Source of the DNA: Stercorarius parasiticus
Lineage: Eukaryota > Chordata > Aves > Charadriiformes > Stercorariidae
Length of the DNA stretch: 64,000 nucleotides
Assembly: GCA_013396915.1 (NCBI GenBank)
Contig: VWZL01000808.1
Location: 496,001-560,000, forward strand
Direction: 5' to 3'
In this document: in pieces, positions 24,928 through 38,600 of the stretch
Layout of the letters: each line of letters opens with the position of its first letter
Position numbering within the stretch: position 1 is the stretch's first letter
Translations under genes and position numbers: made by a program
Notes under the pieces: model-generated
Told to the model about the DNA's origin: nothing
Seen by the model: the letters and a program-made list of their open reading frames with translations, nothing else
The model's database searches: none

Positions 24928-27900
24928 GGCTGCACATCCACAAAGGGGAATAATGAGACAAAAGGCTTATGTGTCCCAACGTTTCAGGGTAAAGACCCTG
25001 CGCCAGTGAAACAATAACAAAGGGCGTTTTGTGGTTGATATTTGCTGGCTGCAGAAAGCTACAGAAAGATCTTTTAAGAAAGATCTTAAAATTCAGGACA
25101 GCAGTCACAAGTCAATTCTGAACCTGGCAGAAAAATCCTTAATAAACATTTGAGCAAAGAACAGTGTTAATCAGGTATGGAACAATAACACCACAAGCAC
25201 CCCAGTAAGTATATGGGCAAATAAAAGACAAAGCTATTCTGTACTCTTCATATTTCTCTTGGATCTCTCAAACAAAACCATGTACTTTTGCAGCTGCCTA
25301 TAGACTCTCTACAGCGGCAACCCAAAGTGCATGGCCCAGAGCACCTGCTTTGCAGGACTGGTTTAACTGCAGCTACAAACACAGGAGTTCTCCAGGAAAG
25401 GATGCTCCAAAGGTCATGCAAGACCTCAAAAAGGAGATGCTGAACTTTTTGTTAAATAACAGGAAGTCCCAAAGAGCTGCACTCCTGCACCAATGTGCCG
25501 AGATACCACTACTGCATGATTAAGACAGAGTCACAGAGATGTAGGAGGCGATATTAAACGTTAGCTTGCTCCCTGGCAGACAATTCATGGTGACTAGAGA
25601 CAGCGTCAGCTTGGGCTGTTGGGCTAACACTATGGACCAGGTATACTGGTGGTGACCTCACACGCTCATCTGGAGGTGAAATGTGATGAAAGCCAACCAA
25701 GCGGAGGAAAACTGTTCCAGATGGCAAGATCTGCTCAAGAGAACACTCACCTGTCAACTGCATTAGAGAAAGGTGAGGGGACAGAAAGCTTGGTGCCAAA
25801 AAAATGATGAGTAACAAGCAGAAGAAAGGAAGAGGAGATCCAGAGGTATGAGGAAAGGGTAATGCTTCGAAGATCTGAATGAGATCGGGCGGGAATTTCC
25901 CCGCTCAGGGTCTGCAGTAGGGAGAAGCAGATTTAATCTCAGCCGGGGTCACGCCCTATCAAGGCAACCTCCGCTTTACAAGCTGTAGACACATCTTCCC
26001 CCTCCCTGTGTAATGGTGCCTCCTTGTACAGCACTGGCCTTCCTCCCCAAGCGCCAGGAGCAACTGTACCTCCCCAGCAGAGCCAACGCCAAGGGGATGC
26101 ACAGAGCAGAGCTGAATCAAAAAGCGTGCCTCCTGACCCACTTGACAGTATGCAGAGTGAGTAAACGCCACCCTTCTCATAGGAGAACAAGGTTAACTAC
26201 TCGCCTGCACCACTGGGCACAGCTACAGCAATAAACCTACTGACAGCGAAGCAACAATGTTGTCTTCCCGCTCCCCTAAAAGAACAAGCGAGGGAATCTT
26301 CTGATCCTAGGACATGCGCTGCTTGCTTTGAATTCCTTCCCGTTCTGTACTTGAAATAACAGACAGGTCTTCCAAAACATCCCCTCCCCACTCCCACTCC
26401 TTGTGCTTTTTCTCCCACACTTAGCTATGACAGCACTACACTCACGCTATTTCATGAAAAACACTGGCTAAGTGCAGTTTCTTCCCCTGCTGCCCTAAGT
26501 GTGTGGCCGTTTGCTTTTATGAAATAGCTACAAAATAATGCAACGAGCCAGGCAGCGTGGTGCATCTGTATGTAACGTAAACAAGGGGGAGCACAGAATT
26601 TCCACTTCCCAGAGCCAGCTCGGTTGGACCTGTGCGTATCCCACCATAAACATACTTTATTACAGGAGGTAAGATTCCAAAATTAATCAGTGCGTAACAA
26701 AATGAAGCCCCCTTTTGTGGCAGACAGGGCACAAGAACATAAAATTTGTCCACAAGGGATCAAATTTTTCCTTGCGCAGCTCCCTGCACTCCACTGGTCT
26801 GCTGGTCTAATTTGGTCTAATTTAAAACCCAAGTTCTCGCTGTCGCAAACAGGAGTTAATCCCACTGTTCAGACGCCTCTGTAGCTGTACAGTACATTTA
26901 AAAATGGTGCCATTTCTCTGGAGGTGCTAAAGCTAATTTCCAGATATACTGTTAACTATGATGCCATCTGTAACAGTGCAGTCCTTGGCCAGCGAGCCCT
27001 ACTTTTTCAATATGTTACAGGAAAAGGTTTCTAAGGTGTCAGTGTCTCTCCCATATTCCTTTCACTTATTCCTTGGGTGCTATTTGAGATGATTTCAGAG
27101 AGATACGCGATTCGTTTGCACAAGGCACCGCTGCCTGTCTGGAGATTTGAGCTCAAACCAAAGCCTAGTAGACTTGGACACCACCAGATGAAATATGGAT
27201 TCCATTATCTTTCCAGTTTTCATACGCTAAAAGGGCACTATCAGTATCTTAAAGCTCTTTAAGCCTTGGAGCTCACAAGTACAAAACATGTAACATCATG
27301 TAATACTATTATAAATACATGAGGACGCAGAATGACTTCATAGCATCTGCTTTTCAGTCGGATTTCATGACTTTATATTTTTTGGCATTCCTGCCATGGA
27401 AAATAAAAATGAAAATGGCACTTTGAAATATCCCATTAAAAATATCCAGTTTCTCCTCCAGCTTCTCAGAGGAATTAATTTTTTTTATTTCTTTTTATTT
27501 TCTGGATATGGAAAAGAGTTCTAAAAGTTATTTTGCTTGATTTAATGCTGAGTGTGTTTCAGTTCAGTACTGTAATATGAGTTAATTAAACTAAACAAAG
27601 TCTGCATTGTCAAGGCTTTCAGCAAGAACAAAGACATGGTATTTTTAAATGAAATAAAAATTGCCAATTCATAATAGTATTTCTATTCTGCTCACTGAAA
27701 ATGAAATGAAGAAAACAATCAAATACACACAATAAACCTTGAACGCTATTGTTGTTAAGGTATTCCTTTTTCTTGTTTCTTTTTTTCTTTCCTTTTGGCT
27801 TTTTGTCTTGACCCTACCATCAAGCCTGACAACATAAAGTGACTGTGACAGCAGACAAAGCATTTAAGCTGAAAAATTCCTTACGTTTTGTACTTTTTAA

Positions 27901-30900
27901 GCACACAGAAAAAAAAATATATCGTTTGTCATTGAAATACGAATGAAAAATAATTAAAATTTAAGATTGATCTTGCACCATCTAGTCTTTACATACATTC
28001 AGGGTAGAATCTGATAGACGGAGAGTAATGAAAAGAAACAGATTCCTTCTGTGGCAGGAAAAAAATATGATTTTTTTTCCCCCCAGGAGACTGAAATCAA
28101 TATCTGGAGCAGACTACTGGCAGTGGAATAACCGCCCCGTCCTGCCAAGGCACAGCGCTGCTCAGCACGGCCCGGGCAGCACCCTTAGGGAAGGCCTGCA
28201 GGGGGTCTGCAACCCATTTGCCGCGTGTCTCAGAGCTGGGGAGGAACATCATTTTGGACAGCTATGTGCTGCCTGATTGTGGTACGACTTCTGCATCGGC
28301 CCATGCTTAGAAAATGAATGATCCCCACCACCTCTGTGGTCCTGCTGGTGCACACCATCGCTCATGACAACTCGCAAGGGGACGTGGATCAGCTACACCG
28401 GTCCACAGAAGCGATGCTGCCTCCTAATAATCTTGCTCATCCTTCGCCATCAGTGAAGCAATTGCTGATAGGAGCTACCCTCTGCTGATATAAGAGCCTG
28501 CAGACGTCCCACTTCAGAACTGACAAAGCCACCAAAAATGGAACCACAGACACTGGGACCAAAAACCCCGCTCCTCTTCCGCAAGCTGCGACATCCAAGT
28601 GGAGCACAGAAGGTGCTCGCACAGAGTCACTCACAGGCAGGTCAGCCTCACCCGTCTTCAGCTTTTAACAAAGCCACCCCAACTCCATACCTACGCAGGA
28701 CATTTTAAGTGCATTCATGAAACTCAACATGCCGTTTGCAGACTTGGAAAAAAATGCTGCCTCCCCTTCCAAAAGTAATCTTTTGCTGGGCTAAAATGTT
28801 TCTGTTCCCTGCCTACAGTTATGGCCTTTGCTACGTCCACGAGGCATAGAAATTACCTGGACCTACTTTTCTGCCACAGCTATGATGCCTTCAGAAGAGC
28901 AAAGTCCTTTGCACCGGGAGATATAGACCGAACAGCACTTGGACCACCACAGATCCACCACAGCAGCCTGGCAAGCAGAATTTGGTCGCAAAAGCTCCTC
29001 ATCTGGCTGATATTGCAACTGCAAGTTCACCCAAGTTTCCTGAAGTTCTCGAGAAAATAAAGGCATGTAAAACGAGGCTTCTTAAAACCTAAAGGTATCC
29101 CCTGGACAAAGGCACTTTTTGGGCTTTCCAGTGATAATCTTGTTACTCCGTACCTCCAACTACTTCCAGCTACTTGCTTCGCAACAGTCCACCTCTCTGC
29201 GTAGCTTAGAGCTTTAGACGTTTGAGTTTAAATATCCTTTCGCAATTTCCGAGTTCCACAGCGCTTCCAGCGTTTCTGCAAAAGGTCCAAAGGTGCACCT
29301 CTTTTTTTTTTTTCCTTTGCCAAATATCAATACCTGTCAGAAGCAGATTTTAAAGGCATATTTCATATGTAGGGGCAGGGGACAGACTATTCTCTAACAG
29401 CCCAAGAAATGTCATCTGACCCATTCAGTGCGGATCGTTATCAAAGACCAAACACGCTGTATTTTGATTTGGGATATTTATTCCTTTCTTCTTTGGGCAA
29501 CTGAACAAAAGAAGTTGGAGCCTTTATACTAGGTCTTCAGAAGCCACGACACTCCAAAATATCTCTGTATTCTCTTCTTTCCAAACAAAAAGAAAGTATC
29601 TTTTTAAGGATATATAAGGAATATTTTTTAAATGTCTTTTTTTTTTCCCCCAAAAAAATGTCTCATCCATTTCCACTTGAAGCTGAAAAGAAGTTTGCTT
29701 AAGAAATATAAGGTAGTTACAATCGCCATGGCTCAAGAATAAAGATGTCAGATTTGTCTGAAAAGATCTTTCTCAAGAAGTATTCAGTTTCTCTACAGCC
29801 ACAATGTCATACGAAAGACAGTCATTATTTTGACATTATTTATGACTGTACCAATGCACGTAAAGTCCTATAAATGCCTGAGACTGAAACTATAAAAAAT
29901 TGAGAGCTCTTTTCCTCCAAGTTTTGGAATATTTCATTCCCTCCAAGATTATGCCATAAAATTATCTCTCTTGCTAAAGTACAGATGGGCAAATGACCTG
30001 AAAATCCAGCTGTTGAAGTGAAGAACGGACAAAATGATGGCTACAGAGTTACACAGCTACTCATGTAACAAAGACGGTTAAGCAGAACTGGGCTTGGCTA
30101 GAACAAAAATGAGACAGAATTCAAATTTACAGTAAACAGGCACTGACCAGAAGATCGGCAAAGGAAATCACATAATACTGCAAATGATTTAAGCCACGAA
30201 ACCTGCCCCAGGCTGTTCCCAAACCTGCCTTAACATTGCATGGTTCATACAGAAAAAAAAACCCAGACACTTAATACAGTCCCCTAAACACGGCATTCAA
30301 ACAGGCTAAGATGCAACTGCACAGAAATACTAACTGTAAGGGCTGTGTCCTGCTCTTAAGCTAAATCCCTGGACACTTCAATATCCTTTCTATAGGTGTT
30401 AATTACAGCATTTTGCTCCTTGATTGTGCTTCAGCAATAACCTGCTTCCGCATTTCCGGACTTGCCCAATGGAAAATAAATGTGCCCTTTGCCTAGGAAG
30501 GATGCTACCCAACCGCTCTAAGGGTGGAGAAACATCCCAGGTCAAGCTCAAATCGCGTTCCAAACAGCACAGGACGACAAAATATTTTAGCCCGAATACA
30601 GAATAGAGCCAACACAGAAGTAATGGCTATTCTGTTCCTACTCTAGTGCTCCCACAGAAACCCCATCCTCCAAAAAGTTAAGCAACTTTCAGAGATGATG
30701 AATGAGGGAAATCATCGCATCTAACGCCTTTACGAAGAGAGACAGTAAGAAGTGGGAAATAAGAAGAGAAAGGGGAAAGCAGGCTCAGAAGAGGAAATGG
30801 CTGCACATTGACACAAATAAACATGGCATTTATTTCCATGTGCTGCAAATTGTGTTGCGGGAAAACTGTCCTGATTAAAACTACAAATAAATGCTGAATA

Positions 30901-33057
30901 CGTGGTCATTACAACATGACAGGACTTCTTCCAAGTGTACGTATAAAGGGACTGCCGACTGGTCTATTAAAAGCGCGTACACTTACCTAGTCAGCAAATA
31001 GGTCTGCGATCACCGCTTACTCTGCTTTTTAATAAAGGGATTTGAGAATATTCCCTAATCTTATAAGAAACATAGATTTTCATTATTCTTTTGTGAACTA
31101 GAATGAGTGCATTACAGTAGCTGGAAAAAAAATTAAAAAGCATCTTCGTTTGCCTTTTTTCTTCAGTTGCTCCCTGGTAATGTATAACTTTAAAGTTACG
31201 GTAGGAAAAAAAGGGAATAAATTGGCACATGCTATATTTTATTACTGATTTTGGAAAAAGCAACAGCAGGTTTTTTATGAAACACACACAGTGCCTTACA
31301 TTGTTAAATTCTTCAGGGTAATCTGGCTTGTTTCTTACTGTTGGCTATGGAAAACAGTAGCGAGACTGCCAAGACTTTGATTCTTCGTTCCTCTGGGCTC
31401 CCAGTGCCCCAGAACCTCAAAAGTGCCAGGATCCATGACTCCTCGGTAATGCGCACTTCGGCATGAACCTGGAGCTGTGAAGCCAAACGACCTGTACAGA
31501 AAGGACCCCGCAAGCCCTAAAATCCCCCCAAACACATAGATGAGCGGGTAGTAAAGCTTGCACAATTAAATGAGAAGCTTACCTACGGATTTACAGCGGT
31601 TTGCAGTCTCAAAATCAGCAAGAAATAGTCATTTTTCCATGGAAAAACAGATCACTGAAAGAATTCCTAGCACGCTTCAAAGCCACAATCAGTAACTAAG
31701 CAGAAATCTAGCTTCAGGCTGGAAAAGGGACTTGGATCTTTGTTGGCCTTTTAGTGGCTTCCACAGCTCCAGAGCTGGGGACAGCACAGGTCACAGATGA
31801 CTCCCATTAATCTAATGGCTCCCGGTGAGAGAGAGAGAGGGAGGAAAGAGGCGGCTACGTGCTACCCTTTGCTCCGGGATAAGCTTGGTAACACAAAAAA
31901 ACCTATCAGACAGAGAACAGGAAGACCGGGTAGTTTGCAGTATAGTTGCTACGTTTGGCTATGCGTATAGATCCGGTACAGGTCAAAACCACTTAAGATC
32001 CTTGTATTTCTATTTAATGAGACTAGCAGTTCCATGGAAGCTTTTTTCCCCACGTGGTCTTAGACAAAAATACGCCATTTCACCGTATGTCAAATTTACT
32101 GTGGGTGCTGCTGGAAAACTATTTAACTGAATTAGTTTATGAGCTAGCACTTGGGCTACGTGAAATAACGTTACGTATTAAAACTATGCCAGGTAATCTC
32201 TTCCCATTAAGTGGAGTCTCTCTTTAGGGAATATATCTTCTTTTATCAGCCTGAACTTCAGCTGATTTTATTTTTTTACCTCTCTGTGTCCAGATCCACC
32301 TTGCTTTGAGGTGAACTTTCAAAATTCACGTGCCCACCAGAACTGGAAGCATCTGGCAAGACGAGCACTGAGGGTGCTCTACATGTTCTTATACCCATAA
32401 GAATGAAAATAAGCAAGGGAAAGCTTTCATTTCCTTCCCTTCTCAAAACCCTGAAAAAGCACTCATTTACTTTCCCTGACCCAAAGGCAGTATGTTCAGA
32501 AGCAGCAGCTAAACAGAATATCTATGCAATTACCTATGTGCTGTTATCCTGCACGTAGACCAAACACATCATCTCTTCTTATCATGGAACTGACCGAAAG
32601 CTCACTTCAATCAATGAGAATCCTTCTACGGACTTCAACGAGCTTTGGATCAGACGAATCCTGCACAGGAGCAATACCTGAGCCCCCAAGTAGGAACACG
32701 TTCCAAAATGTTTGGAAAGAACCTTTTACTTAGTACTCGAACCTTTTAAATCAGGGACAGGAAAAGGATAAGTTCCAAGAACAACCCTTTTCTGACATTA
32801 CCTTCTTTTCCTTAATGTTACGTATTTTAATAGTAGGTAGAACAGATGGTGAAATATAATCTCTCCACGGAGAACTAAATGACAGCGACTAGCTGTAGGG
32901 GACACTAAAGTATTAAAGAGAAGGAAATGTACAAATAATGGCAGTACATTTTGTCCAACTTGCTTTTGATGAGGCATAAAATAAAATGTAAATAATTTCT
33001 ATTAGGAGGAAATTAACATAACTGCTTTGGTATTTGCAATCAGAATGTGCTCGTATT

Positions 33058-33430
33058 ACTTAACCTGGATTTGCAACTGAGGTAGCGCAATACCATTTAC
33101 CTGGACTTGAAGTAAGGATTATATCAATTCTATTTTCACCATCAGTAATAAAGTACAAAACCGATACCATTAATATGACCGATAATAAAGAGATTTGATT
33201 AGTCTCAACTTGGATAGGCAGTAAAAAAAAAAAAAAAGAAAAGAAGAAAGGAAATGTTGTTTAGCTGTATATGAACAAAGAGGTTCTATTAACCTGGGTT
33301 TCCAGTGAAGAAAAGTGTCAATATTACTAACCCAGGTTTGCAATTAAGTTGGTGTCAATGTGGCTGGGAAAAGGAGTTCATAATTAGGACAACACAGTTA
33401 GTATTGACCTGAATTTTCAATAAAAATCAT
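33058..33430. repeat. Cluster of diverged AACCTGG-TTTGCAA repeats
   Basis: Seen: five related units: taacctggatttgcaactga (33061), ttacctggacttgaag (33097), attaacctgggtttccagtg (33288), ctaacccaggtttgcaatta (33327) and ttgacctgaattttcaata (33403). Two of them continue with similar ggt-gc-aa / ggtgtcaa tails. Spacing is irregular, so this is either a very old tandem array or a cluster of recurring protein-binding sites. No exon signal overlaps it. Confidence 0.4.
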
Positions 33431-34147
33431 GTCTGCATTTTAATTTGGAACTGCAAAATTCATCCCCGTGTTCTACAAATGACCATACAATTGTTAACTT
33501 GCAGCTCCTTTACAATTAGACAATTATTTACATACCATGTTCTTTTTTATATTACCGCGTGCCTGTTACAAAGGGTAAGCTGAATGCAGGGTTCCCAGAA
33601 GTGTCCAACACTTAAAATTAAACTGCTACATTTCTTTGCAAAAGCATTACGAAGGATTTAAATACTTTGCTTCAGGAAGACTCTGTGTTCCTGCTCCAAA
33701 TATTGGTTTCTTTATTACAATTACCAGTTTTATTTAATTACTAGTTAAATCTCTATTAATGACCTCACAAATAATTATCATGCCCATTTATTGTAAATAC
33801 TCTCGATGCTTCTAGTGAACATGATCAGGAGGGTACTTACATGGACATAAATTAGTTGTTTAATCAGCCTTATGCACTTTAATGCAGAAAAGCAACAATG
33901 AGGAGAGTGTTTATTTTAAAGTCACTTTAGAACCTGAGTGTGCACTTTTTTGCACTTATTTTCCTATGCAAATCCAACCCCAAAATATCAAAACAACACT
34001 CATGTATAGGCAAAAAAGGATTTTTCTTAGGGGAAAAAAACCCACCAAAAGCTTTTATGTGCTCTTTCCATGTTTCCTCACAATAGAAAAGGAGAACATG
34101 AGCCCAGCAGAATTCTCTGGCTCAATCCATTTTATAAGGAGCCTCAC

Positions 34148-34237
34148 CTCCTTCTTCTTTTCCTTCTTCTTTCTCCTCTGCACCATGAATCACAGGTATC
34201 TCAACTTGCGTTGTCTCTTCTTGGTTCAACAACGGCT
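34148..34237 (-). CDS. Internal exon F (90 nt, phase 1-1)
   Basis: Seen: excellent acceptor (catcttcttcttatcaaatttattcag), donor GAAGGAG followed by gtgagg. It is the longest exon found here: 29 codons plus edge codons. It begins PLLNQEETTQVEIPVIHG, a mildly hydrophobic stretch unusual for this gene, and ends in a charged run EEKEEGKEE. The lysine/glutamate tail suggests a disordered or solvent-exposed segment. Next downstream exon is 14.6 kb away. Family not recognised. Confidence 0.85.
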
Positions 34238-34867
34238 CTGAATAAATTTGATAAGAAGAAGATGAACAGTAAGGCTTTTCAGGACAGACATAAAAGGATC
34301 AACATACACTAGAGATTACCATTAAAAACACCGGCAGAGGGAAAGGATCCTTTTCCCCAGGAGCAGAGATAGAAAAGAGATACAGGGAAATCCAAGGGGC
34401 TGCAGTTGAGAGCAAGGCCTTGATCCTCCAAGATGCTGGGCTTTCCGGGATTTTGCGCATGTGCCTAGCTCCAAGCACGGGCCTTCAGCGGGACTCGTCA
34501 CAAACCCAGACACACACACATACACACGCACGTACACACACGTGTTTTGCTGGACTGGGGACAGAGCATTCAGTGCTCCGAACATACAAAGCTGAAGTGC
34601 TTGTCATTAGGAATAAGAAATGCCATGTTCACGTCTTTCTCCAACAGCCTCAGTCATTAAAAAGTCAGCTTTTATCACTAAGAATCCATAGACACTCCCC
34701 TGCTCAGGGCTGAATTCAGAGTTACCATAAGCAGATCCTTCTCCACAGATTTAGCTTAGTAGGCACGGAGAAAGAAAGGGAATTTAAACACTACTGATAA
34801 TATCCGAGCAATAACTAGTGGTTTTGCCTGTTAATCTCGCTCCTTGGTTTCAAGGCGCATGCAGTAC
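34238..34867 (-). other. 630-nt intron between exons E and F
   Basis: Contains the interrupted CA microsatellite; no other structure. Confidence 0.75.
34509..34542. repeat. (CA)n microsatellite, interrupted
   Basis: Seen: acacacaca with tacaca and gcacgta interruptions, in the 630-nt intron between exons E and F. Confidence 0.85.
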
Positions 34868-34942
34868 CTTCTATTTCCATGCAGGAGCTTTGGGAGTCTG
34901 CCCCAGTTTTCATCTCCTCCTCTGCAGAAACATCCTGTTGTC
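34868..34942 (-). CDS. Internal exon E (75 nt, phase 1-1)
   Basis: Seen: acceptor ttttcaatttgtcacgttaacag, donor ATAGAAG followed by gtactg. Phase 1 gives 24 codons plus edge codons with DVSAEEEMKTGADSQSS and then CMEIE. The glutamate-rich start, single cysteine and closing acidic residues resemble exons D and H. Introns on either side are nearly equal (622 and 630 nt), which would fit a local exon duplication, though nucleotide similarity with D or F is too weak to show it by eye. Confidence 0.85.
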
Positions 34943-35564
34943 CTGTTAACGTGACAAATTGAAAACGGCATCAGCGTGATGGCTGCGTGCGGGCAATGGC
35001 AAGTTCATCAAAACAGGACACACATAGTACCGTATTTTTCAGAAAAGTACAGCTTTGTTTTGCTAGTAAACAAACACCATTGGACTTATTTTATATATGA
35101 AAATATCACTTAAACTCTAAGCATTAAGTATGTTAAACGGCTCGTCAAAACTGACGCTGGATCACTTTTCCCACCCCCCCTCTTCTTTCGTAGCTCAGCC
35201 TCGACACACTGTTTCTCACGGGAGCCATTGCAAAACGCTCACACTTGACAGTCAGTTTAGCAGAAGGAATAGAATCACCCCACAGGCTTTTAGAACAACA
35301 ACCACCAAGAAGGACAATAATAACAATGCCCTGCACCTGGGATCAATATGGTTAAACCCATGTATTTGGAGACACGTGTCTTTTCCAGCAACACCAGAGA
35401 TCACCACACCACAACAGGTTGGCACACGACCTCTCCTAGCCGACAGCGTTTTCTTCAGGTGGCAGAAATCAGGCTGAAACCCACTGGATGCTGAAACTGG
35501 GAGAACTAAGGTTCCCAGCTGGTTCATTATCTCTCTCTCAAAGAGTTTTGATACGCAACTTTAC
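34943..35564 (-). other. 622-nt intron between exons D and E
   Basis: Unique sequence; no repeat or additional exon seen. Confidence 0.75.
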
Positions 35565-35642
35565 CTTGGGCTTGATCTTGTTCACACCCCACAGGATGCA
35601 CTGGGTCACTCTCCCGTGCACCTTTGGAGTCTTTCGGGGAAT
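35565..35642 (-). CDS. Internal exon D (78 nt, phase 1-1)
   Basis: Seen: acceptor tract ggtttgtttgtttgctgtttcctcag, donor GCCCAAG followed by gtaaag. Phase 1 is open for 25 codons plus edge codons, reading SPKDSKGARESDP and then a segment with the only cysteine of this exon, VGCEQDQAQ. It is the first of three exons packed within 1.5 kb; the intron to exon E is 622 nt, far shorter than the multi-kilobase introns elsewhere. Same hydrophilic, symmetrical-phase style as its neighbours. Product unknown. Confidence 0.8.
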
Positions 35643-38600
35643 CTGAGGAAACAGCAAACAAACAAACCAACCAACCCTGCAGCGGCTTTTCAGTCTGGAA
35701 GTCTGGTAGTTTCTTCAGACACTGGGAACCCTTAGGTGCTAGCTTCAGATTTGGCATTGTGATCCGCTGACAGATTTTCTATCTGCTCAACCACAGTCTT
35801 ATATACTACAAAAGCATACTCACGGGTTTCAATTATTCAAATTGATTTCAGAACCTGTACACTTACTGAGCAGTTTTTTGCCTGCAGTACAAACCTTAAA
35901 GAAGGAGCTGGCAAGAAAGGATGTGTAGGAATAATCAGCAATGCCACCAAGAATTCTATTTCTAACGAATGGAGTGGCACAAAGCTATGAGAAATAGCAC
36001 GAACCGCAGTACTTGATAAATAAAGTGATTTCTTATTTTTCTGACAACAGCCACTCCTTGGTTTTTGCGCGGGGATGGAGAAACGCGTCATGCCACCGCA
36101 GTCAGGAAATCACAGCAACACAGAGCCACCCGTTGTAGCTCTGCTCATCCCCATAACACACCGCTTTCACTGGATAAAGAGCTCTCTTCGAGCCTGGTTA
36201 AAAAACAACGCTGATCTAACTGGACGTTTCTGCAAACTACAGGGGTAAGCACACTTGAGGTCACGATGACAGTAATAGATAATCACCGTTTGCGTTCTAG
36301 AGCGAAGCACTTTCTAAAATGCTGCTAGATGAAACTGTTAAGTAACAGAGCCAACAGATCTATGGTGCATGATAATAAATTACGCTATGACAGTCTTGTT
36401 ACAGTTCTACTTCTGGAAGGTCCCTTTGTACGCTACAGCAAAGCAAACCCTGCAATATACCAAAGGAAGCCCCTGTAAAACTGTTCCTGAAAGTTGCCAA
36501 GAATAATCTCGGACGGATAAGTGAGAAAGCCGGGTTGTTAACATCTGATCCAAATTTAATAATCTGTAGAAAAGGTATGCACTGAAAGTGTGTGGCTTTA
36601 ATTAACTGCAAATAATCCCCCAAGGCAAATATTTAATTACCTGCACAGCTTCTTACTTCTTTTGTGGCATGACAATAAGTTTATAAATCCAAGTTTGAAA
36701 GCAGAATATCTCACTGATGCACAATTTGCTAAAATTTGCCCTTGCTGTGCTTTTTTTCACCCTACCGTGGACTTAAAATATTACTCACTCCTATCAGCTG
36801 GACCACTGCACTGGCCTTTCATACTAGGATGCCACGTTGTGCTATGAGTTACAAGGGACTACCCTATCAGCCCGAATCAGAGCAAAAATAAATTAGAATT
36901 CCATCAAATTCCAAGTTTAATCAAAAAGCGAGTTGAAGGACCTCTTGGTCTAAACGGGAATGGCACTAAAAGTCCGTAGGAATTTTTCAAGCCAACTTTA
37001 AACCCATTGAGTGAAATTCTGGCTTTGCTGAAGTTTTTGACAAAGCTTTCAGGGTATCAAGCAAGCCAAGATTCGTATCACCTGCAGCCCCATACCCGAG
37101 ATTAATATAATCTTTTTTCCTCTACGATTTGGTTGCATGTTTGTAGAAGGAACTGTACTGAAGAAGCCGGAATCAGAAGTCCTCTGCCTTAAGTACCGTG
37201 CAGCCAGGGCCCAAACACAGCCCTTCAAACAGCCAAAAATGATGATAAAGTGTGATATTACCTGTTATGGGTGGGAGAGATGCACGTGGCTCGGTCCCAT
37301 CAGACCTTTAGAGCTATCTTATCCTACACGTATTGCACAGTACTTCATACTCCCAGACCTGCGCCTTTAGTCTCAGTTCACTTGTGCCAGCTTTTCTCCT
37401 AGAATGAGGAATGACTTCAATTTCATGCAAAAATCAATCCCCAGCATCAGAGGAACAATTACGCTCTTTGGTCAATAACAACAAATGGAGTTTAAGGAGC
37501 CTCGTGCTTCGCTGATGTATGTGCCCCATCCACGCTGCTGTTTGTCGCGGAGCATCGCGTAACTTATGGTAAACCACGGTTAGGTCGGAGCGCGGGGAGC
37601 TGTGGCTACCCCCACCCTTTGGCACAGCTGTGACCCCGCAGCTGTGCTGAGCGCCAGCATTAGGCACCGCTGCTAGAGGACACCTATGCTATTTGGCACA
37701 TCTTCACACATTCCCAGAGCTGGCTCTGCACAGTTTCTTATTACGGGACTGTAATCTTGTGTTAAACTTTCCTTTTGATCGTAAACAGTTTTCTAATTGT
37801 TCCAGGGTCCAAGAAAGCAATTTAATCGCAGAGAATTCCAAATTATCCCAGGCAATACACAACGATAATTTTGCACAAGTTATTTTTTGCAAAGCGTGTT
37901 TCTGAAAAGAGCGGAACGTGGACAGGAGTCACTGCCTAGCTGTAAGAGTCCACCGCTCTCATTTCAGCAGTAGAAATCAGCCTTTGCATTAGCATGCAGA
38001 TTCTGAGTTTCAAAATCTTTAAGGTCAAGAGCATGTCAAAGATTTCTTCTTTTCAAATGCAAATATTAGATCAAATATTCAAGCCAAAAGGCCCAAAGAC
38101 AGATTTACTTTTAGGCTTAACGAGAATAAAATGAAGTAAAGGAATAAACCCAGATTTATGAAGAAAATCTGAGCCACGGAAGAGTAAAAGCGTAAGACCA
38201 AATGCACCAGTAAATAAAAGGTGTTCCGAAATTGGATATGAGGCAAGAGCGCACCCTCCGTTTCAGCTGGTGAGTAGCGGTGGGAGTCCCACAAATGCTG
38301 ACGATGTACTGCTCTGCATGCAAGTTTTCAGTAGGCTAGTGGTATTCCTCCAGCTCAGCTGGTCCTCTGCGCTCACTTAGCCCTTTAGAGCCTTATGCAA
38401 CTGGGCATAAGCCAGTGTCACAGTCCTAACCGATTCCAGGGTTCACAAAAGTTCGGTCCATGCCTAAAACCTTCCTTCACCTCTAATTGGCTAGGGAACT
38501 AACTCTGATTTTTTTTTAAATGGCATAAAGCAGTGTGAGTCTTCTCCTAACACAGTTGCTTATCTGTTAAGTCGTAGCGGACAATCCAAGTCAGGATGTT

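Larger units (their letters stand above)
19549..34147 (-). other. 14.6 kb intron between exons F and G
   Basis: Contains the AACCTGG repeat cluster, a homeobox-motif-rich stretch near 33.7 kb, the Deu-SINE, AAAC and purine-rich tracts and a weak exon candidate at 23.28 kb. The 153-codon open frame at 23491-23952 (minus) shows no domain or matching splice sites and is treated as chance. Confidence 0.6.
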
